Under the pieces are notes generated by a model. It saw only the letters and a program-made list of their open reading frames with translations. It did not search any database and had not been told where the DNA came from. From Planctomycetaceae bacterium (GTDB lineage Bacteria; Planctomycetota; Planctomycetia; Planctomycetales; Planctomycetaceae): a stretch of DNA of 33,912 nt. Positions 25,386 through 32,601 of this stretch are shown here, piece by piece. Each line of letters opens with the position of its first letter. Position 1 is the stretch's first letter. The stretch is from NCBI GenBank assembly GCA_900299185.1, contig OMIV01000116.1:1-33912 (forward strand), read 5' to 3'. The position numbers and the translations under genes are program-made.

Positions 25386-25988
25386 CTATTCCCAATCGTC
25401 AACGAGAAACACGATGTGGGAACGCGGGCCATGAGCACCAATCACAAGCGATTGTTCGATGTCCGCAGTCTTGGACGGCCCCGAGATGAAGGCTCCGAAC
25501 TGCCTCTGGCCGACGGTCAGTCGTTCGTAAGCCGCATGCATGTGCGGCACGAGATCTCGCAGGGGCACAACCAACGCCAAGTGCTGACAGAGAAAGAACA
25601 ACACTCGATGTTTGAGTCGTTGATCGGTGATCCACACAGCTCCGTTCTCGGCAACCGCCAGTTCTCCTCGCAACAAGGCGAAGTCGACGTTCTCTAGCAA
25701 ATGCGGGTCATCATAGGCCGAGGCACCGACGTTGGGATTGCCCGCTCCGTCGATGTTCGAACAACGCACCAGCGCGGTCTTGAACTGTGTGAGTTCTTCC
25801 AGATGGGCATTGATCTCCGAGACCGATTTCACTCGGATGCACTTCCCGCCGACGCCTTCCAACACTCCGGCGAACTGCGCGGCCAGGTCATCAAATTGGA
25901 TCCAATCCTGCTTCAAGTCCGGCAACTGAGTCGGCGGCACGGCCTTTTGGCGAACGGCATTCAGGATGGCAGATCGACTGCTCGTCAT
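25386..25988 (-). CDS. LUD-domain protein, LutC/YkgG type
   Basis: The 200-residue product starts MTSSRSAILNAVRQK and is one LUD domain. Key segments are ENVDFALLRGELAVAENGAVWITD, HLALVVPLRDLVPHMHAAYERL and the C-terminal ISGPSKTADIEQSLVIGAHGPR, the ligand-pocket signature of the LutC/YkgG group. In other bacteria LutC works with iron-sulfur proteins LutA and LutB to oxidise L-lactate to pyruvate in the cytosol; neither partner is adjacent here, so the lactate role is inferred from family only. The frame stays open to 26192, but that extension crosses a perfect palindrome (26051-26100) and has no family match. ATG 25997 is an alternative start. It probably heads a two-gene transcript with the RNase HII-like gene. 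Confidence 0.85.
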   Translation of the reverse strand: MTSSRSAILNAVRQKAVPPTQLPDLKQDWIQFDDLAAQFAGVLEGVGGKCIRVKSVSEINAHLEELTQFKTALVRCSNIDGAGNPNVGASAYDDPHLLENVDFALLRGELAVAENGAVWITDQRLKHRVLFFLCQHLALVVPLRDLVPHMHAAYERLTVGQRQFGAFISGPSKTADIEQSLVIGAHGPRSHIVFLVDDWE

Positions 25989-26050
25989 GTGCGGCATCTC
26001 AAGGAAAGAAGGGCGGCTGTCTGAGAATGAAATCGGACTCGTTGTCGATC

Positions 26051-26100
26051 GTCGCCTTTCGCTCCGCGAAAGAGCGTTCTTTCGCGGAGCGAAAGGCGAC
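26051..26100. repeat. Perfect 23-bp inverted repeat with 4-nt loop
   Basis: The left arm (26051-26073, GTCGCCTTTCGCTCCGCG...) is the exact reverse complement of the right arm (26078-26100), separated by GCGT. It lies about 60-110 bp upstream of the LUD start, between divergent genes, and would be in the 5' leader or promoter of the LUD gene. The core TTTCGCTCCGCGAAA is shared in part with 18563-18611, so this is probably a dispersed genomic palindrome. Confidence 0.9.
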
Positions 26101-26302
26101 AATGGCTTTGAACCGGCGTTTGGTCCAACGCGCGGCATCGTGAAGACGATGGCGCGAGATCGCAACTTGGTGCGGTCATCTGGATGCATCAACCAGCCGC
26201 AGTGCGAGACTTGAACCGACTTGCCTACACTCCGTTCGCTGAGTCTCTGCTTGTTCCTCCAATGAAAGCTGACGCGCTGTGTGGAGTCTGTTTCGCATCC
26301 TG

Positions 26303-27109
26303 ATGGATCTGTCTCTGTTGAAGCCGATCGTGCGGCCGATAACTCGGTTGCTCGTCGGCTGCATCGCAGTGCCGATCTTTCGGGTCTTCACCAAGAAGGT
26401 GCTGCGACTCAATCAACTGGATGCCGAGCTTGAGAAAGATCTGGAGCAGTGGTTTCGAGGCGCGGTGCTGTTGCTGATCGCCACACAGAACATGGAGACG
26501 CTGCTGTTTCCGTGGGTCAAACCGCTGATTCATGCGAGATTCGCTCAGCGTCACGTCGAAGAAGGCAACATCAGCATCAGTCCGCTGGAGGTCCAACATC
26601 AGGACGAGACCGGTTGGATCTTTCTCGGCCTGCGAGTCATGTTGGCCATCGGTGTCGTGCAGATGATGCCGGATCAAGAACTGTTTGCGGTCATTCATCA
26701 TGGCCCCCCCAAGGTCAAGTACGAGAACGACAAGAAGCTCTGGCCGCAGATTCGTCAGCAAGCTTGGCCATTCGTCCGCGGGCACTTGTGCGTGCATCTC
26801 AATCGGTCGTCGCCGGTCTTCGCGATCTTGGCTGCCATTGCCCCCGGAACTCCTGGCTGGATCTGTTACGGAATGGCGTTGGCCCAGTATCTCATCATCG
26901 GACTGGTAACGTCGCGTGATAAGGCTCTGAATGTGATTCAGATCTTTGACGAAACCGTTCAACGCCGCCGTGACGAACTGATCGCCGAGTTGGCGCTCGA
27001 TGCCGATTCGCAACCTCAGGCAACCGCCACGACTGCTGACAAACCGGCAGAGGCGGCTTCGTTGTCTTCGGCGGTGGCAACCGACAACCCCGCCGCAGTC
27101 GCCAAGTAG
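26303..27109 (+). CDS. Conserved-looking membrane-associated protein of unknown function
   Basis: The 268-residue product (from ATG 26303; a GTG at 26279 adds eight residues) has a hydrophobic, Pro-containing N-terminus (LSLLKPIVRPITRLLVGCIAVPIF), then a segment with LDAELEKDLEQWFRGAVLLLIATQNMETLLF, a middle hydrophobic helix (WIFLGLRVMLAIGVVQMM) and a third near residues 175-205 (VFAILAAIAPGTPGWICYGMALAQYLIIGLV split across two short helices). The last 40 residues are Ala/Thr-rich and likely disordered. No enzyme motif is visible and I do not assign a family. The next gene on the strand starts 217 nt later. Confidence 0.65.
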   Translation: MDLSLLKPIVRPITRLLVGCIAVPIFRVFTKKVLRLNQLDAELEKDLEQWFRGAVLLLIATQNMETLLFPWVKPLIHARFAQRHVEEGNISISPLEVQHQDETGWIFLGLRVMLAIGVVQMMPDQELFAVIHHGPPKVKYENDKKLWPQIRQQAWPFVRGHLCVHLNRSSPVFAILAAIAPGTPGWICYGMALAQYLIIGLVTSRDKALNVIQIFDETVQRRRDELIAELALDADSQPQATATTADKPAEAASLSSAVATDNPAAVAK

Positions 27110-27325
27110 TTCTTTCAAGTCGTCCCAAGAGAGATCGGCAGCGCGTCTTTGCTGACAGATGCGCTCAATCCTCGGGGCATGCGAAATGTCGCTCTCGTTA
27201 CACGAGCCGATTGAGAGTCTGGCCGCAACTGGGAATAGCCGTTGCTCTGTTGAGTCGCGCGGAGCTTGTCAGAACTGACAGTTCAACGCGCCGCATCACG
27301 TCTTCTAAAGCCGAGTGAGTTCGTC

Positions 27326-29479
27326 ATGTCGCAACCGGGCCGGGCTTTGTCTGCGATCGTCTTCTTCGTCACCGTCTTCCTCAGTGCCTTCTTGCTGTTT
27401 CAAGTGCAGCCGCTGATTAGCAAGTTCATCTTGCCGTGGTTCGGTGGCAGTCCCGCCGTATGGACAACGTGCATGTTGTTCTTTCAAGTCGCGTTGTTCG
27501 GCGGCTACCTCTATGCCCACTTGCTCGTCAGCAAACTCGGAGCGAAGGCGCAAGCAACCCTTCACATCTCGCTGATGATCGTCGCGGCGTGCCTGCTTCC
27601 CATCGCTCCCGATCCCAGTTGGAAACCCACCGACGCCAACGATCCGGTAGGTCGCATCTTGCTGCTGCTGACCGTGACAGTGGGACTGCCTTACTTCGTG
27701 CTGTCGACAACTGGGCCGTTGCTGCAAGGCTGGTTCGCTCGCGCATTGCCGGGTAGCTCGCCGTATCGGCTTTATGCGTTGTCGAACATTGGCTCGCTGC
27801 TGGCGTTGTTGTCGTATCCGTTCCTGGTTGAACCTCGTTGGGCGACCGAGCAACAAGCCTCGTTCTGGTCCGCTGGCTTTGTGGCCTTCACGGTGCTGTG
27901 CGTGCTGTGTGCGACAATTGCCATGCGAGCCAAACCTGTGAAGGCCGAACCAGCTAACTCCACGACCGATGCCGCCATAGATGTAACACCTACGACATCG
28001 ACTATTCTGTTGTGGGTCGCCCTGGCTGCGGTTCCCTCAGCCATGTTGTTGGCAGTGACCAATCAAGTCTGCACCGACATTGCCGTCGTGCCGTTCTTGT
28101 GGGTGGCGCCTCTCGCGCTCTACCTGCTGACGTTCATCCTCTGCTTCGAAAGCGACCGTTGGTATCGCCGCCGCATCTTTACGACAGGATTGATTCTGAC
28201 CTCCGTCGGCACCGCTGTGTTGCTCTGGGGTTCGGCTTTGAATTGGCGATCGACATCCGGCTTCGTGCTCCAAGGCTCGATCTACTTCGGGTTGTTGTTC
28301 TGCTCGTGCATGGTCTGTCATGGCGAGCTGGTCACATTGAAGCCCACGCCTCGACATCTCACGTTGTTCTATCTGTGCTTGTCACTCGGCGGAGCTATCG
28401 GCGGTCTGTTTGTCGGTCTCTTCGCACCTCACTACTTCACAACTTTGCTGGAGCTGCCGATTGCGATCGTCGCCACCTGCGTCGCGCTGCTGCTGGTCAT
28501 GTTACGAGAATCAAAGTCCGCCCCCGTTGATGCTCCGCAACCGATCATGGACAGTAGCTTGCTCGGAGTCTTTGCGTTGCTGCTCGGTGCCGCATTGTGG
28601 ATGCAGTCCGAGCATGTCTCACGCAACGCGCTGGCCAGCAGTCGCAACTGCTACGGCACGTTGCGAGTGAAGCAGCAATCCAGCGAACGCAATCCAGAAC
28701 TCAATGCGTATGTCTTGCAGCATGGCCAGATTCGTCACGGGCATCAGTTTCAAAGAGCCGACCGACGTCGATGGCCAACCAGCTTCTACGGTCCAGACGG
28801 AGGCGGCGGCATTGCGGTCTCTCAACATAGAGCCGGCCAATCGAAGCGAGTGGGCGTGATTGGATTGGGGACTGGCACGCTCGCGGTCTACGCGCAGCCC
28901 GAGGACTACTACCGCCTCTACGAAATCAATCCCGATGTCGTGACGTTAGCTCGCGAGCATTTCACGTATCTCTCGGAGTGCCTCGCTAAGAATGATGTGG
29001 TCATCGAAGACGGCCGCATCGCCTTGGAGCATGAAGAGCCCAATCGCTTCGATGTGCTGGTGCTCGATGCGTTCTCGGGCGACGCCATCCCCACGCACTT
29101 GCTGACTCGCGATTGTGCCGAGCTGTACCTGAAGCACTTGGCCGACGACGGCATCTTGGCGTGCCACATCTCGAATCGGCACGTTGATCTGAGGCCGGTC
29201 TGCGCAGGCATCGCTCAAGCGTTTGATCTTCAGACGCGAGCGGTCCTCGGTCCGAAGGACAGCGAGAAAGGAACATCGCTGAGCGTGTGGGTCTTGATGA
29301 GTCGTCAGTCCGAATCGCTCAGCGCGCTTCGGCTAGGGAAGGCACAAGAAGTGACGATGGGATCCGAACCCATTCTGTGGACTGATGCCTTCAGCAACTT
29401 GCTGTCCGTCTTGCAGCCGAAGGGCATGCAGTTTGAACTCGTGAAGGGTCGCAAGAGCATCGCTTCCGCTGGTAAATGA
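27326..29479 (+). CDS. Fused membrane transporter-like / spermidine-synthase-like protein
   Basis: The first about 450 residues hold roughly ten hydrophobic helices beginning FFVTVFLSAFLLFQVQPLISKFILPWFGG, the N-terminus usual for proteins annotated as fused MFS/spermidine synthase. From about residue 480 there is a Rossmann methyltransferase-like domain: VGVIGLGTGTLA (509-520, SAM loop), LYEINPDVV with the acidic ribose-binding Glu, EDGR and LDAFSGDAIPTHLLT (about 580). True spermidine synthases have a D-S-x-D-P-type active site at the last position; here it is DAFSGD, so polyamine synthesis is not supported and a methyl- or aminopropyl-like transfer of unknown substrate remains open. The longest frame starts at TTG 27266; ATG 27326 gives the normal N-terminus. 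Confidence 0.8.
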   Translation: MSQPGRALSAIVFFVTVFLSAFLLFQVQPLISKFILPWFGGSPAVWTTCMLFFQVALFGGYLYAHLLVSKLGAKAQATLHISLMIVAACLLPIAPDPSWKPTDANDPVGRILLLLTVTVGLPYFVLSTTGPLLQGWFARALPGSSPYRLYALSNIGSLLALLSYPFLVEPRWATEQQASFWSAGFVAFTVLCVLCATIAMRAKPVKAEPANSTTDAAIDVTPTTSTILLWVALAAVPSAMLLAVTNQVCTDIAVVPFLWVAPLALYLLTFILCFESDRWYRRRIFTTGLILTSVGTAVLLWGSALNWRSTSGFVLQGSIYFGLLFCSCMVCHGELVTLKPTPRHLTLFYLCLSLGGAIGGLFVGLFAPHYFTTLLELPIAIVATCVALLLVMLRESKSAPVDAPQPIMDSSLLGVFALLLGAALWMQSEHVSRNALASSRNCYGTLRVKQQSSERNPELNAYVLQHGQIRHGHQFQRADRRRWPTSFYGPDGGGGIAVSQHRAGQSKRVGVIGLGTGTLAVYAQPEDYYRLYEINPDVVTLAREHFTYLSECLAKNDVVIEDGRIALEHEEPNRFDVLVLDAFSGDAIPTHLLTRDCAELYLKHLADDGILACHISNRHVDLRPVCAGIAQAFDLQTRAVLGPKDSEKGTSLSVWVLMSRQSESLSALRLGKAQEVTMGSEPILWTDAFSNLLSVLQPKGMQFELVKGRKSIASAGK

Positions 29480-29631
29480 ATCACCCAGCATTGGGTCTCG
29501 TCACGAGCGATCTGTGCAAGAGTAATTACGGATCTCTCCCATTCGCGTTGATTCGTGCGAGGGAGAGACGGTTCCCAAACGGAGCCTGGCGGCGATTGCA
29601 ATCTCCGTGTCTTTACACCGCGTTCGCTGCT

Positions 29632-29674
29632 GCTCTGTGGTGAAAGAATTCCTCACCGCAGATCAGCACAGAGC
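29632..29674. repeat. CTCTGTGGTGA-type imperfect palindrome
   Basis: GCTCTGTGGTGA (29632-29643) pairs with TCACC (29653-29657) and, after an internal loop, CACAGAGC (29667-29674). This resembles the CTCTGTGGTGA/TCACCACAGAG hairpins dispersed in many bacterial genomes. It sits about 150 nt after the preceding stop, so it is at most a distal 3' structure. Confidence 0.5.
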
Positions 29675-30088
29675 GCCGAGATTTTCCATAAAGACTCGCT
29701 GCAGCCCGCTGAATGAACAGGCTCTCATCCACTCAGCGCCGTACCCCGCGGCTTCAGCGGGACTCCATGCGAGACCCCAAGTGACACGTCGTGCTGCTCT
29801 GGCCACGATCATCTTCGGGAATGATGCGTCGCTCTGATGTCGCTCCAAAACGAACTTGGACGAGACTTGCTGTCCGGCATATTCGCTCGCAGACACCACT
29901 TCGAGCTCGCAACCAAGCCCCGCATTTACGGGTCTGCCGCGGTCGAGTTGCCGAAACGGGACACAATTCGTTTGAAGGGTGGCGAGCATTCGAACTCAGC
30001 ACGCATTGGTCGTCGCTGTTACGTGTAATCGACTGAGTTTGCGTTGCCACTGTTCTGGCTTGTGATCTCGATCAGAAACGTAAAAGTC

Positions 30089-30118
30089 CCCGCCCCTTCG
30101 TTGCGGGCAAGTTTTTTT
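30089..30118 (+). promoter_or_regulatory. Terminator-like stem and T-run in the DUF1559 leader
   Basis: CCCGC (30089-30093) can pair with GCGGG (30103-30107); CAAG and a run of seven T (30112-30118) follow. The SD and ATG of the DUF1559 gene come within 20 nt. The stem is only five pairs, all G-C, with a 9-nt loop, so it could be a weak attenuator or only chance. Confidence 0.3.
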
Positions 30119-30136
30119 ATCTTCGAAAGGATGTTC

Positions 30137-31072
30137 ATGAAGTTACGTCGTCGAGTTGGTTTCACTCTCATCGAACTGTTGGTTGTTATTGCGATTATTG
30201 CTGTGCTGGTTGCGCTGTTGCTGCCCGCCGTTCAGCAAGCTCGTGAATCTGCCCGTCGCTCCCAATGTAAGAACAATCTCAAGCAAATTGGGGTGGCGAT
30301 GCATGACTACTTGGAGACTTACACAACCTTCCCTCCAGCAGGAGTGCGCGGCGGCAATCAGTTGTCGTGGCATGTCATGATTCTGCCACAAATTGACTAT
30401 CTCAACTTGTTCCAACAGATCGACTTCAACCTCGCTGGTTACGCAAGCCATGACGCAGTGCTAGGAGTTAAGAAGATCCCCGCGTTCTTCTGCCCAAGTT
30501 CCAATAAGGAATTCGAGAACGGCAGCACCACGCTCTACACGACGCACTACTACGGCAACAGGGGCCCCAAGAACGTCGTCGCAGGTGTGCCTGCCACTTA
30601 CACCTGCACCAACTATTTAGGAGCAGCGGCGGCGGCGGGTGAATGCACGAATCCGCCAACTGCAGCACACGGAGGCTACTCGTCGCACGGCATGCTCTGT
30701 CCAACTGCTCGCGTCCGTGATCGCGACGTGACGGACGGCTTGTCGAATACTCTCTTTGTAGGCGAAATCTCGAATCACAAGACCCTCTCCGGCGCTGACA
30801 TGGTTGGCTATCGCAAGTGGCATCGCGGCTTTGCTAACGCAACGGACTGCGCCCCTGTCAAAAACGTGGCACAACCAATTAACTCGACGACCTACATTCC
30901 GGTGATCAACTTCAACGACATCAGCTTTGGCAGCAATCACGTCGGTGGCACTCAAGTTCTGATGGGTGATGGTGTTACTCGATTTATGTCGGAGAACATC
31001 GACATGTCGGTGCTGTTGAGCATCGCCAGCCGCAACGGTGAAGAAGCCACGACCAACTTGGAAGGTGATTAA
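30137..31072 (+). CDS. DUF1559 prepilin-like protein with H-X9-DG C-terminal motif
   Basis: The 311-residue product starts MKLRRRVGFTLIELLVVIAI, a textbook prepilin leader with cleavage between Gly8 and Phe9 and Glu at +5, followed by ALLLPAVQQARESARRSQCKN, the hallmark start of DUF1559 proteins. HDYLETYTTFPP, LPQIDYLNLFQQ and FFCPS are further family signs; near the end NHVGGTQVLMGDG gives His268, nine residues, then Asp-Gly, the H-X9-DG motif. Planctomycetes encode tens to hundreds of these, exported through a type II/IV-pilin-like route and presumably envelope or extracellular fibre proteins; their function is not settled. The frame opens at TTG 30044, but AAAGGA sits five bases before ATG 30137. 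A strong hairpin at 31100 follows, then the small lipoprotein gene that commonly accompanies this family. Confidence 0.93.
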   Translation: MKLRRRVGFTLIELLVVIAIIAVLVALLLPAVQQARESARRSQCKNNLKQIGVAMHDYLETYTTFPPAGVRGGNQLSWHVMILPQIDYLNLFQQIDFNLAGYASHDAVLGVKKIPAFFCPSSNKEFENGSTTLYTTHYYGNRGPKNVVAGVPATYTCTNYLGAAAAAGECTNPPTAAHGGYSSHGMLCPTARVRDRDVTDGLSNTLFVGEISNHKTLSGADMVGYRKWHRGFANATDCAPVKNVAQPINSTTYIPVINFNDISFGSNHVGGTQVLMGDGVTRFMSENIDMSVLLSIASRNGEEATTNLEGD

Positions 31073-31099
31073 TTCTCAACGAACGGCGACTTAACCATG

Positions 31100-31130
31100 C
31101 AAGGGCACGTCCCAACGTGCCCTTGTTCGT
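31100..31130 (+). terminator. Probable intrinsic terminator after the DUF1559 gene
   Basis: CAAGGGCACGT (31100-31110) and ACGTGCCCTTG (31115-31125) form an 11-bp perfect stem with a 4-nt loop, followed by a T-rich TTCGTTTTC. It lies 28 nt past the DUF1559 stop and 58 nt before the lipoprotein start, so it may end transcription or set a lower level for the downstream gene. Confidence 0.65.
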
Positions 31131-31187
31131 TTTCAACTCGTGACAAATGGATTCAGTGCGAGAGCTATCGATCAAAGGACACGCAAC

Positions 31188-31628
31188 ATGGCCAAACTCT
31201 TTCAAAACCTAGCAGCAGTCACGTTGTCTGCCGCAGCACTCGTGTCAGCAGGGTGCGGCGGCGGTGGCGGAAGCGATGTGGAACGCTTTCGAGTATCCGG
31301 CACGGTGACCTTCAAAGGTGAGCCGATTCCAGCCGGCACAGTGACGTTCGAACCAAACGTGACAAAGGGCAATAAAGGCCCCTTCGGTTACGCCACGATT
31401 ACGAATGGAAAGTTCGATACATCCTCAGTGAAGGGAACCGTTGGTGGTCCGCACTTTGTCCGCATCGAAGGCACCGATGGCAAAGTGACTCCGGACAAGC
31501 CCCAAGGCAGCCGACTCTTCAATGCACATCGCGTTGAAGTCGATCTCCCCAAGAGCAACAGCGAGCAAAAGTTCGAAGTGCCAGCTTCTGCTGCAGAGGG
31601 CATGCAAGCCGACGGGCCGCCCGTATGA
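31188..31628 (+). CDS. Small transthyretin-like (carboxypeptidase-regulatory-like) lipoprotein
   Basis: The 146-residue product has a hydrophobic export signal (LAAVTLSAAALVSAGC) with a Cys followed by a Gly run, so it is a probable lipoprotein even though the lipobox is loose. The mature part has the beta-sandwich pattern VSGTVTFKGEPIPAGTVTFEP, GYATITNGKFDTS and GPHFVRIEGTDG, as in carboxypeptidase-regulatory or transthyretin-like folds. In planctomycetes this type of gene very often follows a DUF1559 gene, as here, which suggests a shared envelope role; what they do is unknown. ATG 31188 has AAAGGA eight bases upstream; the GTG at 31140 would put extra polar residues before the signal and is rejected. 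Confidence 0.85.
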   Translation: MAKLFQNLAAVTLSAAALVSAGCGGGGGSDVERFRVSGTVTFKGEPIPAGTVTFEPNVTKGNKGPFGYATITNGKFDTSSVKGTVGGPHFVRIEGTDGKVTPDKPQGSRLFNAHRVEVDLPKSNSEQKFEVPASAAEGMQADGPPV

Positions 31629-31680
31629 CCGCCGTGTGGCACCCAGTCAGTGAGAGACGCGCTTTCGTTTCATGAGCAAA

Positions 31681-31734
31681 CCTGTGACGATCGAATCTCG
31701 TTAAGAGGAACCGCATCGTCACAGGAGACTCACC
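31681..31734 (+). promoter_or_regulatory. Inverted repeat overlapping the nitrilase ribosome binding site
   Basis: CCTGTGACGAT (31681-31691) and ATCGTCACAGG (31715-31725) are perfect complements (11 bp) with a 23-nt loop. The Shine-Dalgarno AGGAG (31723-31727) begins inside the right arm and lies seven bases before ATG 31735. The stem would partly hide the SD in mRNA; as DNA it could equally be a repressor site. Confidence 0.6.
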
Positions 31735-32571
31735 ATGCGAATTGGCCACTGTCAGTTAGATTCCACACTCGGTGATTTCGATGGCAACCTGAAGAAGGTC
31801 GTGCAGAGCCTCGAACGCATGGACCTCGACCGCGTCGATATCGCTTGCTTCCCCGAGTGCTTCTTGACCGGCTATCCCGACGATGGTCAGAAGGCGCGAG
31901 ACGGTGCCTTCACCGTCGACTCGAACCAAATGATGCGCGTGCTCAGCGAGACTTCTCGCTTCGAAGCGGCTTTCATCGTGGGCTTCAACGAGCGACGAGG
32001 TGACGACCTCTACAACACCGCAGCCGTCATTCATAAAGGCCATCTGCTGGGGACATACAGCAAGTGCTCGGCCTACATGAAGTTTCACAAGCAAGGCCGC
32101 GACTTCCCGGTCTTCACGCACAAAGGTCTGACGTTCGGCGTCGTGATCTGCTCAGACGGTGGCTACATCGAGCCCGCTCGCTTGCTGGCCTTGAAGGGCG
32201 CGCGAGTCATCTTTGCCCCACACTTCAACTACATCGCCAAGGAAGGTTTGATCGGGCACTTCATGAAAGTCCGCGCCGATCACACCGCGCGAGCTGTTGA
32301 GAACTCGGTTTACTTCGTGCGCGGCAACAACGTGTCGTTAGGCAAGGAAGAGTGCATCTCGAACTACGACGGCGTCGGCTATGGCGACAGCTACATCATC
32401 GACCCGCATGGCGAGATCGTCGTCCGCAGCCGACGACATCAAGAGGACCACATCTTCGTCGACATCGACACCACGATCGTCGATCGAGGCTGGGGAGTTG
32501 GCCGCTCACTCTGGAGCGCACGAGAATTCGGCCGCATGCTGATGAGCATGGCCGCGAACGATCCCAAGTAG
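31735..32571 (+). CDS. Nitrilase-superfamily carbon-nitrogen hydrolase
   Basis: The 278-residue cytosolic protein has the nitrilase/amidase fold with a full catalytic triad: Glu41 in FPECFLTGY, Lys110 in GTYSKCSAY and Cys139 in GVVICSDGGYIEPARLLAL. A second conserved Glu region and the end GDSYIIDPHGEIVVRS are also present. The family hydrolyses nitriles, amides or carbamoyl groups through a Cys thioester. The sequence after Lys110 (MKFHKQGRDFPVF) and RADHTARAVENSVYFVRGNNV fits amidase or N-carbamoyl-type branches better than aromatic nitrilases, but the substrate cannot be named. The start has a strong AGGAG at ideal spacing, set inside an inverted repeat. Neighbours are unrelated by function. 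Confidence 0.9.
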   Translation: MRIGHCQLDSTLGDFDGNLKKVVQSLERMDLDRVDIACFPECFLTGYPDDGQKARDGAFTVDSNQMMRVLSETSRFEAAFIVGFNERRGDDLYNTAAVIHKGHLLGTYSKCSAYMKFHKQGRDFPVFTHKGLTFGVVICSDGGYIEPARLLALKGARVIFAPHFNYIAKEGLIGHFMKVRADHTARAVENSVYFVRGNNVSLGKEECISNYDGVGYGDSYIIDPHGEIVVRSRRHQEDHIFVDIDTTIVDRGWGVGRSLWSAREFGRMLMSMAANDPK

Positions 32572-32601
32572 CAAATCCGACATCGCTTCGCACTCGACGC
32601 A

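Larger units (their letters stand above)
29480..30136. other. Long intergenic region, no gene; leader of the DUF1559 gene
   Basis: About 650 bases. It holds an imperfect palindrome at 29632-29674 and a GC stem followed by seven T at 30089-30118 just before the next gene. Open frames on both strands here are short, start weakly and resemble nothing I know. A promoter for the DUF1559 gene should be in the last 150 bases. Confidence 0.4.

Noticed and set aside
26225-27118. 297-codon minus-strand frame opposite the unknown membrane protein
   Set aside because: The plus-strand product has sensible membrane helices, while this one is an Arg/Gln/His-rich composition typical of antisense reading.
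27326-29479. Calling it a genuine spermidine synthase (speE)
   Set aside because: The acidic active-site pattern differs and it is fused to a large membrane domain; the family name is kept only as likeness.
29607-29989. Possible small genes in the 29480-30136 gap
   Set aside because: Several overlapping short frames on both strands, none with a good start or a recognisable product.
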